This document shows positions 55,867 through 64,000 of a stretch of DNA of 64,000 nt, piece by piece. Position 1 is the stretch's first letter; every line of letters begins with the position of its first letter. The notes under the pieces were generated by a model, which saw nothing but the letters and a program-made list of their open reading frames with translations, made no database searches and was not told the origin of the DNA. Both the position numbers and the translations under genes were made by a program. The stretch comes from an uncultured Sunxiuqinia sp. (GTDB taxonomy: Bacteria; Bacteroidota; Bacteroidia; Bacteroidales; Prolixibacteraceae): contig NZ_OY782776.1 in the NCBI RefSeq assembly GCF_963678245.1, positions 372,001 to 436,000 of the forward strand, read 5' to 3'.

Positions 55867-56559
55867 ATGAACAAACTCAGAAAATTGATGATAGCGCTAG
55901 CAGCTTTGTTATTCCTTTCTTCCTGGCAGTTTTTGCCGGATGATGATTGTACCGTTTTGCTACCGAAAATTTCAGAGAACTATGAGGGCGATTGCAAAAG
56001 GGGGAAAGCTCATGGTGTTGGAAAAGCAGTTGGAGAAGATTCCTACGAAGGCGAGTTCAAAAAGGGATTGCCTGAGGGAAATGGAACATATACCTGGAGT
56101 AATGGGGATGTATATCAGGGGAACTGGAAAGATGGCTTGAAAGAAGGTGAAGGAAAGTTGGTAATCAAGCGCGAGACTCAACCCGATAGTATTCTTGTCG
56201 GTTTTTGGAAAGATGACGAATACATTGGGAAATATGAAAAGCCATATGAGGTAGAATCGAAATCTTCAAACATTAATAAGCTGGTTATTACCAAAAAATC
56301 GCTAACTCCGAGTCAAGTTGAGATTATTATCATGCGGAAAAATTCGAAAGTCGGTATTTCCGGTTTGCGGATTAACTCGAACGCAGGATCATTTTATGAT
56401 AATAAATTTATTGTTGATAAATTTCCTTTGGAAATGGAAATTGAATTTGATTCAAAATCAGCTACTGGCTTTGGAGCCGCAAAAGAAAAATTCACCTGTA
56501 AAGTGAAAATTTCAGAGGAAGGTAACTGGCAGGTTAACATTGATTTGTCAAATGTCTAG
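55867..56559 (+). CDS. MORN-repeat secreted protein
   Basis: A 230-residue protein with an N-terminal signal segment (LMIALAALLFLSSWQF). Three MORN repeats follow at about residues 39-95: YEGDCKRGKAHGVGK, YEGEFKKGLPEGNGTY, YQGNWKDGLKEGEGKL. The C-terminal 110 residues are beta-rich and unrecognised (ITKKSLTPSQVEIIIMRKNSKVGISGLRI). MORN proteins are usually structural or membrane-associated in bacteria. No enzymatic role is visible. It is unusual as the first gene after SusD in a PUL. It could be a periplasmic or surface accessory protein. Confidence 0.8.
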   Translation: MNKLRKLMIALAALLFLSSWQFLPDDDCTVLLPKISENYEGDCKRGKAHGVGKAVGEDSYEGEFKKGLPEGNGTYTWSNGDVYQGNWKDGLKEGEGKLVIKRETQPDSILVGFWKDDEYIGKYEKPYEVESKSSNINKLVITKKSLTPSQVEIIIMRKNSKVGISGLRINSNAGSFYDNKFIVDKFPLEMEIEFDSKSATGFGAAKEKFTCKVKISEEGNWQVNIDLSNV

Positions 56560-56771
56560 CTGGGTTCAAAATTATTATCCATCGCACTTTTAAGTGTCTG
56601 TTTGTACGTTGACGCTGTAACTGAAATTACCTCAAATGCCGGTAATTTACTACTGGTATTTCTATGTTATTCAAAAAAAAGTGTCCGGATTTTCACATGT
56701 GGCTCTCTCTATTTGTATAAGCTAATCTATTAGGATAGCTATATAGTGATCGAACAAATCAAAACAGTTTA

Positions 56772-58277
56772 ATGACCGTAGAACTAATGAACAGATTGAA
56801 GAGACTAACAATTACACTCGTCTTTTTAATTGCTTATGTTTCTCAAGTTATATCTCAAGAATATGAAGAGACATTTTCTCAGTTTATGGGAGCAAATACG
56901 TATTTGGGAGAGTACAATAAGCAATATCTCACCGATCTTTCGAACTGTGTAAAATGGGTTCGGGAATACCACGCCTGGTCTCATTTCGAAAAAAAGAATG
57001 ATCGTTATTTTGGGGCTGACACGACCAGTCGAAAGGATGATGTGTGGGCTCGTCATTATGAATTTATGGAAACCGGTCGCGAACTAGGAGTTCAGGTGTT
57101 ACTGGATGTTCTTAATCGCCCTGACTGGGTAAATGATGAGCATATTCCTAAAAATACCGGTGATGGTTCCAAATCATCTGACTATATAGAGCGTATTGAA
57201 TTTGTATCCCAATTAGTTGCTCGGTATGGATCAACAAAGATTGATACATCATTACTTGAAACAGAAGACAAAATATCCGGTCTTGGATATATAAAATACT
57301 TCGAAGATTATAATGAGCCTAATTACTGGTGGAAAGTATCGGCGTGGAGTGCTGCCGGTTATGCACAATATTGTATAGGAGTTCATGCCGGATCTGGCTT
57401 GCAAACAACAAACGAATACCCATTACTTGGAATTAAATCAGTTGATTCAAATGCGATGCATGTCATGGCTGCTATGGCTGCGATTGATACTGTCTATATT
57501 TCCGAAGTTCTGAAGGCTTGCAACGAACAAATTCCATTTGATATTTTAAATGTTCACATGTATTGTTCCGATCATAAAGAATATTCATTCTCACCGGAGA
57601 ACGAAGAGCATGGCTTCGAGGCTTTCTTTCGAGAGTATTTGAAGTGGAAAAATCGGGTTTTGCTAAATATGCCTGTTTGGCTGACCGAATTTGGATGGGA
57701 TACATACAAAAATGAAGATGGGCAGCATTCTTATGCATATGCAACACCAGAGAGCCAGGCAAACTACTTGTTGCGTTCCTTCCTTATTTTAAAACACCTG
57801 GGCTTCGAAAAGGCTTTTATGTACATGGCTGGAGATACCGACAGTAAGGAAATATTGCAATATGCCACCTGTGGTTTGTTTATGGACAAAAAGAATAAAC
57901 GAAAAGAGAAATTATCTTATTATTACCTTGCCACTTTTCAAAACATCTTAGGAGACTTTGTTTATGAAAAAGCACTCACATATCGCGAGAAGCATGGGGG
58001 AAACGAAGTATTCAACGTAAAATTCACAGACCATTCTTCTGGAAAAAATGTATTGGTATTGTGGACAAGAAAAATCGAATCGGTCCATGATAGTGGAGTG
58101 AAAACCGAATACCAAATCGAGGTTCAAAAAGAAATATGTAATGCTTATCTGATTAAGCCTGCTTATATAGATATAGACGGTGATACCACTTTGGTAAACC
58201 CCCATGGCAGTAATTTAGGTGTGGTACTTACCGAAACACCACAATTTTTGGTCATCGAGAACGCCAACTCACTTTAG
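56772..58277 (+). CDS. Clan GH-A-like glycoside hydrolase (paralogue 3 of 4)
   Basis: A 501-residue secreted enzyme; Met6 is an alternative start. The signal peptide ends near VISQ (residue 29). Conserved blocks are FSQFMGANTYLGEYNKQYL, CVKWVREYHAWSHFE, acid/base Glu182 in EDYNEPNYWW, ILNVHMYCSDH and nucleophile Glu306 in VWLTEFGWDTY. The C-terminal beta-sandwich keeps VLWTRKIESVHDSGVKTEYQ and ends LTETPQFLVIENANSL. No lipobox and no sorting domain are present, so it is probably periplasmic. It is followed 8 bp later by its paralogue with a T9SS domain, a local tandem duplication. Confidence 0.8.
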   Translation: MTVELMNRLKRLTITLVFLIAYVSQVISQEYEETFSQFMGANTYLGEYNKQYLTDLSNCVKWVREYHAWSHFEKKNDRYFGADTTSRKDDVWARHYEFMETGRELGVQVLLDVLNRPDWVNDEHIPKNTGDGSKSSDYIERIEFVSQLVARYGSTKIDTSLLETEDKISGLGYIKYFEDYNEPNYWWKVSAWSAAGYAQYCIGVHAGSGLQTTNEYPLLGIKSVDSNAMHVMAAMAAIDTVYISEVLKACNEQIPFDILNVHMYCSDHKEYSFSPENEEHGFEAFFREYLKWKNRVLLNMPVWLTEFGWDTYKNEDGQHSYAYATPESQANYLLRSFLILKHLGFEKAFMYMAGDTDSKEILQYATCGLFMDKKNKRKEKLSYYYLATFQNILGDFVYEKALTYREKHGGNEVFNVKFTDHSSGKNVLVLWTRKIESVHDSGVKTEYQIEVQKEICNAYLIKPAYIDIDGDTTLVNPHGSNLGVVLTETPQFLVIENANSL

Positions 58278-58285
58278 ATGTAACC

Positions 58286-60058
58286 ATGAAAATATTCACT
58301 TTGAAAAACACAAATAAGATTCTGACACTATTACTTTTTGTTGGAATAAGCTTTCTTGTTTTCGCTCAGGAGCAAAGACAGCCTGTATCTGAATTTTTAG
58401 GTGCAAATACGAATATTGCAGCCCACGACAATAAATATTTAGATAAAATATCAAGCTGTGTAAAATGGATTCGAGAATACCACAGTTGGGCACATTACGA
58501 GGCAGCAAATGATTATTACAAGTGGGATAATATTACAAAAGAACCACATACCTACACTTGGCCCAATCACAACAACTTTATGGATGAATGCACGGAGTTG
58601 GGGATTAACGTTCTTATTGATGCTTTAAATAAACCGGGGTGGCTGGATGATGATCATATACCCAACAATATAGGAGACGGGTCGAAGGCATCGGATTATA
58701 TTGAGAAACTAGAATTCATGGGGCAATTGGTAGCCCGTTATGGTTCAAAGCAAATTGAAGAATCAAAACTTGAATCGGGAGATAAAGCAACCGGCTTGGA
58801 TATTATTAAGTATTATGAAGATGAGAATGAGCCAGACTATTGGTGGTGGTCACCTGAATGGCCGGCAGAGGATTACGCAACCTTCTGCAATGCAGTTCAC
58901 GACGGATATGGTGTTGAGACAGATGCGGCTCACCCATTGTTGGGAGTCAAGTCTGTTGATCCTGATGCCCAGCATGTTGTCGCAGGTACTGCTGGAGCTG
59001 ATTCATTAATTTTTCATGAGATATTACAACACTCGAACGGAAGGATTCCTTTTGACGTTTTAAATGTCCATATGTATTGTAGTGATCATACGAATGGCTA
59101 TTCCCCGGAGCATGAAACTTATGGTTTTGAGCATGAAATGCAAGGTCTCTTCAAATGGAAAAATCGCGTGCTGCCAGATATGCCCATTTGGATTACAGAG
59201 TTTGGCTGGGATACCTATAAGGCAAAAAGCGGTTCTCACTCATACATTTATGCAACCTTTGATGCTCAGGCAAATTACCTGGTACGTGCAAACCTGATTT
59301 TGATGAAAATGGGCTTTGAGAAAGCATTCATGTTTATTGCGGCAGACGTTAACAGCACCAATGCCGGGCAATATTCATCGAGTGGGTTTATAAAAGATGG
59401 CAATGCAGGTTTTGAGAAAAAGCCTTCCTATTTTCATTTAGCTACCATGCAAAATGTGTTGGGGGCAAGCTATTATGAAGGAGTTGTTTCATACGCCAAA
59501 AAAGTTGGAAACAACGAAGTTTATTGCCTTCAATTTGATGATCCTGATAATAATGGTAAAAAATATGCTTTGTGGACACGACAGACCAATTCGAACCAGG
59601 ATAACGGGGCTACGACCGAATATCAGTTGGATATTGGCAGTGCGTCAACCGTTTATTCAATTGTACCATCAAATTTTGACGAAGATGGCGATACTGTTTC
59701 GGTGACTTTAGATGGAAAAAAAGTCAATCTCACGCTATCAGAAAGGCCTATATACATAGTTGCTTCAGATATTGAGACCGGATTTGAAGATTTCAATTCT
59801 GCTAAAATAGATTTGGTCGTTTACCCTAATCCTACGCAAACCTCGGCTCAGATATTGGCTAAACTTTCGGGTAGGAGTGAGTTGCAAGTTTCTGTATTTT
59901 CTTCTAATGGGCAACTTGTTCAGATTTTAGAGGAAAAAACCATTGTTAGCAATGAAAAAACATATCGTTTTGGTGAAGATATGGGGTCGGGTGTTTATTA
60001 CGTGAGGTGTCATAGTAAATGGGGAACAGAAGTGAAAAAGCTCGTAATTATAAATTGA
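58286..60058 (+). CDS. Clan GH-A-like glycoside hydrolase with T9SS sorting domain (paralogue 4 of 4)
   Basis: A 590-residue enzyme with a signal peptide ending near FAQ (residue 28). The catalytic barrel has acid/base Glu182 in EDENEPDYWWW and nucleophile Glu305 in IWITEFGWDTY, plus the same beta-sandwich (ALWTRQTNSNQDNGATTEYQ). After about residue 508 comes a type A C-terminal sorting domain: VVYPNPTQTSAQI, LQVSVFSSNGQLVQIL, GSGVYYVRC, KKLVIIN. It should leave the periplasm by the type IX system and act at the cell surface or outside. It is most like the PUL A paralogue in the barrel. Its stop overlaps the next gene's ATG by one base (TGATG). Confidence 0.85.
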   Translation: MKIFTLKNTNKILTLLLFVGISFLVFAQEQRQPVSEFLGANTNIAAHDNKYLDKISSCVKWIREYHSWAHYEAANDYYKWDNITKEPHTYTWPNHNNFMDECTELGINVLIDALNKPGWLDDDHIPNNIGDGSKASDYIEKLEFMGQLVARYGSKQIEESKLESGDKATGLDIIKYYEDENEPDYWWWSPEWPAEDYATFCNAVHDGYGVETDAAHPLLGVKSVDPDAQHVVAGTAGADSLIFHEILQHSNGRIPFDVLNVHMYCSDHTNGYSPEHETYGFEHEMQGLFKWKNRVLPDMPIWITEFGWDTYKAKSGSHSYIYATFDAQANYLVRANLILMKMGFEKAFMFIAADVNSTNAGQYSSSGFIKDGNAGFEKKPSYFHLATMQNVLGASYYEGVVSYAKKVGNNEVYCLQFDDPDNNGKKYALWTRQTNSNQDNGATTEYQLDIGSASTVYSIVPSNFDEDGDTVSVTLDGKKVNLTLSERPIYIVASDIETGFEDFNSAKIDLVVYPNPTQTSAQILAKLSGRSELQVSVFSSNGQLVQILEEKTIVSNEKTYRFGEDMGSGVYYVRCHSKWGTEVKKLVIIN

Positions 60059-61668
60059 TGAAAAAAGGTGGATTTACATTGTTAACAATCGTATTCCTGC
60101 TTTTCTGGAATGCTCAGGTCATTGTTGCTAATTCGGTCAATAAACTAGTTGAAAAGGATGGGTGTTTGATCCATATTTCAATGGATAAACCAGCAGGTTG
60201 TGAGCGAATTATTCTGAAAATACACAGTGATAGAAATAGATATGTTTCAAAATTAACTGATGTGTCACCGGATAACACCAGAGGAGAAAACCAGGGAATG
60301 GTTCATGGAAGAGATATGTGGTTTCCGGTTATTGATGTCCAGTTAAAAGAAAATCTACGTGCAGTTGCAATTGTAGCGAATGTTAGCGATGGAGACCATT
60401 ACAGTTGGAACAGTAATTTCTGGAATAGTTATGAAGAACTAAAGGATACCTTGGTATTTAGGAATCACTTGGAACATTGGGAAAATCATATTTATGTGGA
60501 ATCAGAAACGGCAAGTCTGGAAAGCTTTTATTTACAGGAAATCATTGATGCAAATAACGTTAATTCGAAATTCGATTATCAGTTGACTACTTTATCTTCT
60601 GTTTGGAGCGGAACCATAAATGTTTATTCTCAAAAGGGCAATGAAAAACGATTACTGCATAAGCTGGAAATTAATGATGAAACTGTTGCAGCTAATATAA
60701 AAACCGATTCAGGGTTGGTCAGGGAGAATCTAATTACTTCTTTAAAGCAAAGCATCGATTTCATTTTAAGTACTCAAAACCTGAATCCACTCAGTCCAAC
60801 TTACGGAGGCTTATTCCTTTTTTATGATTTAGATTCGAAAATGTACCGCCGGTCAGACTGGATGTGGACATACGGGCCTGCCATAAAGCTATTGCTGGAT
60901 GCAGCAAAAATTCCCGAATTAGCAGAAGAATTTGGCTATGAAAAATTGATAGAAACAGCCCGGCTTATTGGCGAGGCTTCCTTGCGTTTTCAGATGTTGG
61001 ATGAAAAACACCCGGCATATGGAATTACCATTTGCCGGTACGATCCCCGGATGATTTATCAGGAAGGATTTTCAGGCTATATGAGTCCGGCTGATGCTCA
61101 TTTTATGGCAGGCTGGGGATGGATTCCATTGTATGAAACAACGGGTGACCAGCGTTTTCTGGATGCTGCGGTTCTTCAATCTGAGCAAATTGGCAGAGTA
61201 ATGAAAGGCGATAGCATCGTAGAGCAGGATTTCGTTCTGAAAGCCAACAAATGGAAAAACTGGACGATGGATGAATCCGGGTTCGGAATGATTGGCTTTT
61301 CGGAAACGTACAAGCACACAAAAAATGAAAAACATAAACAAATAGGTAAAGAATATTTAGACGGTTTGATCCACGTATTGGAAGATCCCAGTGGTTTGTG
61401 GTACCGAAATTTTCATCGAAATCAAGCTGATCATACCGATGATTGCTGGCCAACCGGGAGACCGGTCGGAAGCCCAATCTTAATGAAGGATGGCCAAACT
61501 TCGCGAGGGAATGGCTGGGCCATGATCGGATTATTGTCTGCTCACCAAATGATGCCGGAAGGTAATTATTACCTGAAAAAAGCAATTACGCTTGCGGATA
61601 ATGTAATTGACAAACAGTTGGAAGACGGTTCATTTCGTGGCAATTGTATGTCGATCCGCAAAAAGTAG
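60058..61668 (+). CDS. GH88/105-like (alpha/alpha)6 enzyme, frameshifted before its C-terminus
   Basis: I chose ATG 60058, which overlaps the previous stop (TGATG) and opens a signal peptide (FTLLTIVFLLFWNAQVIVA). Residues about 25-220 are beta-rich; a six-hairpin barrel follows: SDWMWTYGPAIKLLLDAAKIP, ADAHFMAGWGWIPLYETTGDQRFLDAA, NWTMDESGFGMIGFSETY, WYRNFHRNQADHTDDCWPTGRP and TSRGNGWAMIGL. This resembles unsaturated glucuronyl/rhamnogalacturonyl hydrolase folds (GH88/105, perhaps GH154) without a firm family. The frame stops at 61668 after SFRGNCMSIRKK, while the natural C-terminus continues in the -1 frame. It is probably inactive unless the shift is a sequencing error or is bypassed. Confidence 0.7.
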   Translation: MKKGGFTLLTIVFLLFWNAQVIVANSVNKLVEKDGCLIHISMDKPAGCERIILKIHSDRNRYVSKLTDVSPDNTRGENQGMVHGRDMWFPVIDVQLKENLRAVAIVANVSDGDHYSWNSNFWNSYEELKDTLVFRNHLEHWENHIYVESETASLESFYLQEIIDANNVNSKFDYQLTTLSSVWSGTINVYSQKGNEKRLLHKLEINDETVAANIKTDSGLVRENLITSLKQSIDFILSTQNLNPLSPTYGGLFLFYDLDSKMYRRSDWMWTYGPAIKLLLDAAKIPELAEEFGYEKLIETARLIGEASLRFQMLDEKHPAYGITICRYDPRMIYQEGFSGYMSPADAHFMAGWGWIPLYETTGDQRFLDAAVLQSEQIGRVMKGDSIVEQDFVLKANKWKNWTMDESGFGMIGFSETYKHTKNEKHKQIGKEYLDGLIHVLEDPSGLWYRNFHRNQADHTDDCWPTGRPVGSPILMKDGQTSRGNGWAMIGLLSAHQMMPEGNYYLKKAITLADNVIDKQLEDGSFRGNCMSIRKK

Positions 61669-61949
61669 GGATTAGCGAAAAAGGAACACCTCTATGGAGC
61701 TTACTGTTATATCAGCTTTATCAATATTCTGACAATCCCAAATATTTGAAATCTGCCCAAAAGGCTTTGCAATGGTGTATGAAGAATCAATATACCGGAG
61801 ATGATAAATTCGCAAAAGGAGGAATTGTCGGAGATACCTGGGCTTCAGGAATTGTTTATCGGCACTATTATCCGTTGATATGTACTTATACGATGGATTG
61901 GTTTGGCTTAGCCGCAATTGAAGAATTAAAAATATTAGAATCAAAGTAA
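61641..61949 (+). pseudogene. C-terminal part of the frameshifted GH88/105-like gene
   Basis: In the frame one base behind the upstream one, the sequence reads YVDPQKVGISEKGTPLWSLL and then LLYQLYQYSDNPKYLKSAQ, ending TYTMDWFGLAAIEELKILESK. The SEKGTxLW pattern is what follows DGSF in six-hairpin glucuronyl hydrolases, so this is the missing end of the preceding gene, with no start of its own. One extra base in the codons around 61645 (TGT to TGG-TAT) would rejoin them, giving RGNWYVDPQ. Confidence 0.7.
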
Positions 61950-61950
61950 A

Positions 61951-64000
61951 ATGAAATACCTATTTCTCTTAGCTGTACTCTTAATGGTTGGCTGTACCTC
62001 AAAACAGAATCGTAAAACAATTTCATTAAATGGAGAATGGCAGGTAGCGCAGTCAATTTCCGAGGACGAAATACCCAACGATTATACTAGTCATGTTCAG
62101 GTTCCTGGCTTAATTGATTTGTCGACTCCTGCTTTTGACAGTGTTTATTCAACATCTCCGTTGCGAGATTATTTCTGGTATAAAAAAGAAATTAAAATTG
62201 AAGGTAATGTTCCTCCGGTTGCTATTTTGAAAACGCACAAAATTGCATACGGACAAAAGGCTTTTGTGAATGGTCATTTTGTTGGAGAAAAGTTATATTC
62301 CTATACGCCGAAGTTTTACGATATCGCAGAATACTTAAAAGGAAATGGAGAAACCAATGAGATCGTTATTCGGGTAGGAGCCAACACCGATGTTTTACCT
62401 GATACAATTCCTTACGGGAAAGACAATGAGAAAATTCGATATACTCCCGGTATTTATGATGAGGTAGAATTGATATTAACGGACTATCCATATATTCAAA
62501 ACGTACAGATCGTGCCTGAGATCGAAACAAACACCGTTCGGGTGGTTGCCTACCTGATCAGTGATCATGATGAAAACGTTCAATTGAAATATGAATTGTC
62601 TGAGTTTAAAAGCGGAGCTGTAGTTAAAAATGGCAAGAGCAGGTCAAAATCATTAAAAGCAAATCAGTTGGATACGCTCGATTTTCGAATTCCTATCGCT
62701 GATAGCCAACTATGGTCACCGGAGAATCCGTTTTTATATTCTATACATCTATCAACCGGATCAGATACAAAGAGTGTTCGCTTTGGGATGCGTGAGTTCA
62801 GATTCGATCCGGAGAAAAAAGTCGGAATGCTTAATGGCAAACCTTATTACATGAGGGGAACTAACTTGGCTTTGCATCGCTTTATGGATGATACCGTTCG
62901 TCATGATTTGTTGTGGAATAAGGATTGGGTGATTAAGATGCATCAAAAATTTAAGGACTTGCATTGGAATACCTACAGATATCATGTTGGCTTTGCACCT
63001 GATTTTTGGTACGATATTGCTGATGAAATGGGGTTCCTAATTGCTGATGAATATGCATTTTGGGGAATTTTTCTGGATGACACCGCCCGGGTGAATACCG
63101 GACAGCATGAACGTTATATGGCACCAACATTAGTAAAAGAATATACCGAATGGATGCACGAACGCTGGAATCATCCTTCAGTCGTTATTTGGGATGCACA
63201 AAACGAAACATTGTGGCAGGAGGTTGGTAAAGCGATCAATCAGGCGCGCCACCTCGATTTATCTAACCGCCCGTGGGATAATGGATTTTCTGCTCCAGCA
63301 TCTCCAACCGATGTAATTGAATCTCATCCGTATTTATTTCTTCATCCCTATTTTCTGGGGAATGACAAAGTTTCCCGGAACGGAATGTTATATGATGTTT
63401 TGAAAGGCGACTATATCGAGACTTTTAATGATCCAAATGAGTATCAATCGCCAGTCGACGGCGGCCGTTATCCAAATGCGATCATCAATAATGAGTATGC
63501 CTGGGTGTGGCTAACCCGAGACGGAAACCCGACCCCGCTGACAGAATGTGTTTATAGTCGACTACCCGAACTGGATACGCCTGAAAAACGATTGGAATGG
63601 AAAGCCAGAACTTTGGCGGCAAAAACGGAATATTGGCGTTGTCATCGTCAAATGGCCGGAGTGCTTCATTTCTGTGCCCTGACGAACAGCACCAATGCCA
63701 TGACAGGTGACGACTGGAAAGATGTCAAAAACCTGATTCTGCATCGCCCATTTGAAAAATATACTAAATCAGCTTTCGCTCCGGTTGGTTTAATGATCGA
63801 CTGGTGGTCTAATCACGCTAAGTCTGAAGAAAAAAAGTCTGTTTCAGTATTTGCAATCAACGATTTATATGAAAGCTATTCAGGTGATTTGAAATTTCAG
63901 ATTTTAAAGAACGGGAAGATTGTTTCCGAGTCCACGAAATCTATTAGCATTGATGAGGTTGGTCGAACAATTACTGACTTTGATATTGAAATACCTAAAG
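61951..64000 (+). CDS. GH2 family hydrolase, lipoprotein (right edge cut)
   Basis: The gene starts 1 bp after the previous stop and runs open to the window end (683 codons visible). Lipobox LMVGC gives Cys15. GH2 layout: a jelly-roll sugar-binding domain (SLNGEWQVAQSI, RDYFWYKKEIKI, AYGQKAFVNGHFVGEK, YTPGIYDEVELIL), an Ig-like domain ending SVRFGMREFRF, then the (alpha/beta)8 barrel with MRGTNLALHRF, NTYRYHVGFAPDFWYDIADEMGFLIADEY, acid/base Glu419 in VVIWDAQNETLW and nucleophile Glu515 in IINNEYAWVW. Substrate may be beta-galactoside, beta-glucuronide or another beta-glycoside. It is the last visible gene of PUL C. Confidence 0.9.
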   Translation, partial: MKYLFLLAVLLMVGCTSKQNRKTISLNGEWQVAQSISEDEIPNDYTSHVQVPGLIDLSTPAFDSVYSTSPLRDYFWYKKEIKIEGNVPPVAILKTHKIAYGQKAFVNGHFVGEKLYSYTPKFYDIAEYLKGNGETNEIVIRVGANTDVLPDTIPYGKDNEKIRYTPGIYDEVELILTDYPYIQNVQIVPEIETNTVRVVAYLISDHDENVQLKYELSEFKSGAVVKNGKSRSKSLKANQLDTLDFRIPIADSQLWSPENPFLYSIHLSTGSDTKSVRFGMREFRFDPEKKVGMLNGKPYYMRGTNLALHRFMDDTVRHDLLWNKDWVIKMHQKFKDLHWNTYRYHVGFAPDFWYDIADEMGFLIADEYAFWGIFLDDTARVNTGQHERYMAPTLVKEYTEWMHERWNHPSVVIWDAQNETLWQEVGKAINQARHLDLSNRPWDNGFSAPASPTDVIESHPYLFLHPYFLGNDKVSRNGMLYDVLKGDYIETFNDPNEYQSPVDGGRYPNAIINNEYAWVWLTRDGNPTPLTECVYSRLPELDTPEKRLEWKARTLAAKTEYWRCHRQMAGVLHFCALTNSTNAMTGDDWKDVKNLILHRPFEKYTKSAFAPVGLMIDWWSNHAKSEEKKSVSVFAINDLYESYSGDLKFQILKNGKIVSESTKSISIDEVGRTITDFDIEIPK

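Noticed and set aside
61650-61670. Programmed -1 frameshift at C-AAA-AAG before TAG
   Set aside because: The heptamer is not the strong A-AAA-AAG type, I see no clear stimulatory structure, and the pre-slip residues (NCMSIRKK) look less like the family than the other frame. A mutation or sequence error is simpler.
1-64000. CRISPR array, tRNA/rRNA genes, insertion sequences or phage genes
   Set aside because: No regularly spaced repeats, cloverleaf-like or rRNA-like sequence, transposase or integrase was seen. Long frames antisense to the SusC, SusD and hydrolase genes are shadows without coding features.

Overview
The window is typical of a carbohydrate-specialist Bacteroidota. It is AT-rich, has no Shine-Dalgarno sites, and carries SusC/SusD pairs, ECF sigma/FecR modules, and many signal-peptide or lipobox glycoside hydrolases. 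One enzyme ends in a type IX secretion sorting domain, which points to a T9SS-bearing lineage; I infer a Marinilabiliales/Prolixibacteraceae-like bacterium, but the sequence does not prove it. There are no tRNA, rRNA, CRISPR or insertion elements that I can see. Nearly all the DNA is polysaccharide utilisation locus (PUL).

Layout. (0) 1-4374, plus strand: two GH92 alpha-mannosidase family genes (the first cut by the window edge) and a Tat-type metallophosphoesterase. (A) 18883 down to 4783, minus strand: ECF sigma, FecR, STN-type SusC, SusD, a second shorter SusC, a second SusD, a small BT_3987-like lipoprotein and a clan GH-A-like hydrolase, ended by a hairpin terminator. (B) 19173-48844, plus strand, divergent from A: ECF sigma, FecR, SusC, SusD, then GH172, clan GH-D-like, BNR_4 beta-propeller, GH78-like, CE4-like, an MFS transporter, an SGNH acetylesterase without signal peptide, a GH94 phosphorylase, a GH28-like beta-helix protein, a lipoprotein GH-A-like enzyme, a six-hairpin protein, a LamG-like protein, an esterase, an unknown protein, a decayed stretch and a sulfatase. 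(C) 48901-64000+, plus strand: ECF sigma, FecR, SusC, SusD, a MORN protein, two GH-A-like hydrolases (one with the T9SS domain), a frameshifted GH88/105-like enzyme and a GH2 enzyme cut by the right edge.

How the genes could work together. The three STN-bearing SusC proteins should signal glycan arrival to their own FecR/ECF pair. Enzymes on the surface and in the periplasm would trim a branched, rhamnose- and uronate-containing, partly acetylated and sulfated polysaccharide. In B, an MFS carrier, a cytosolic deacetylase and a GH94 phosphorylase look like a cytoplasmic phosphorolytic branch. The real substrate cannot be read from the sequence.

The strongest unexplained signals are these. A CCGG-framed two-step hairpin occurs at all three FecR-to-SusC junctions. 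A 12-13 bp perfect hairpin separates transport genes from enzyme genes in all three PULs. Four paralogues of one GH-A-like family carry different export signals. A GH92 protein has Gln in place of the usual acid Glu, next to a phosphoesterase.
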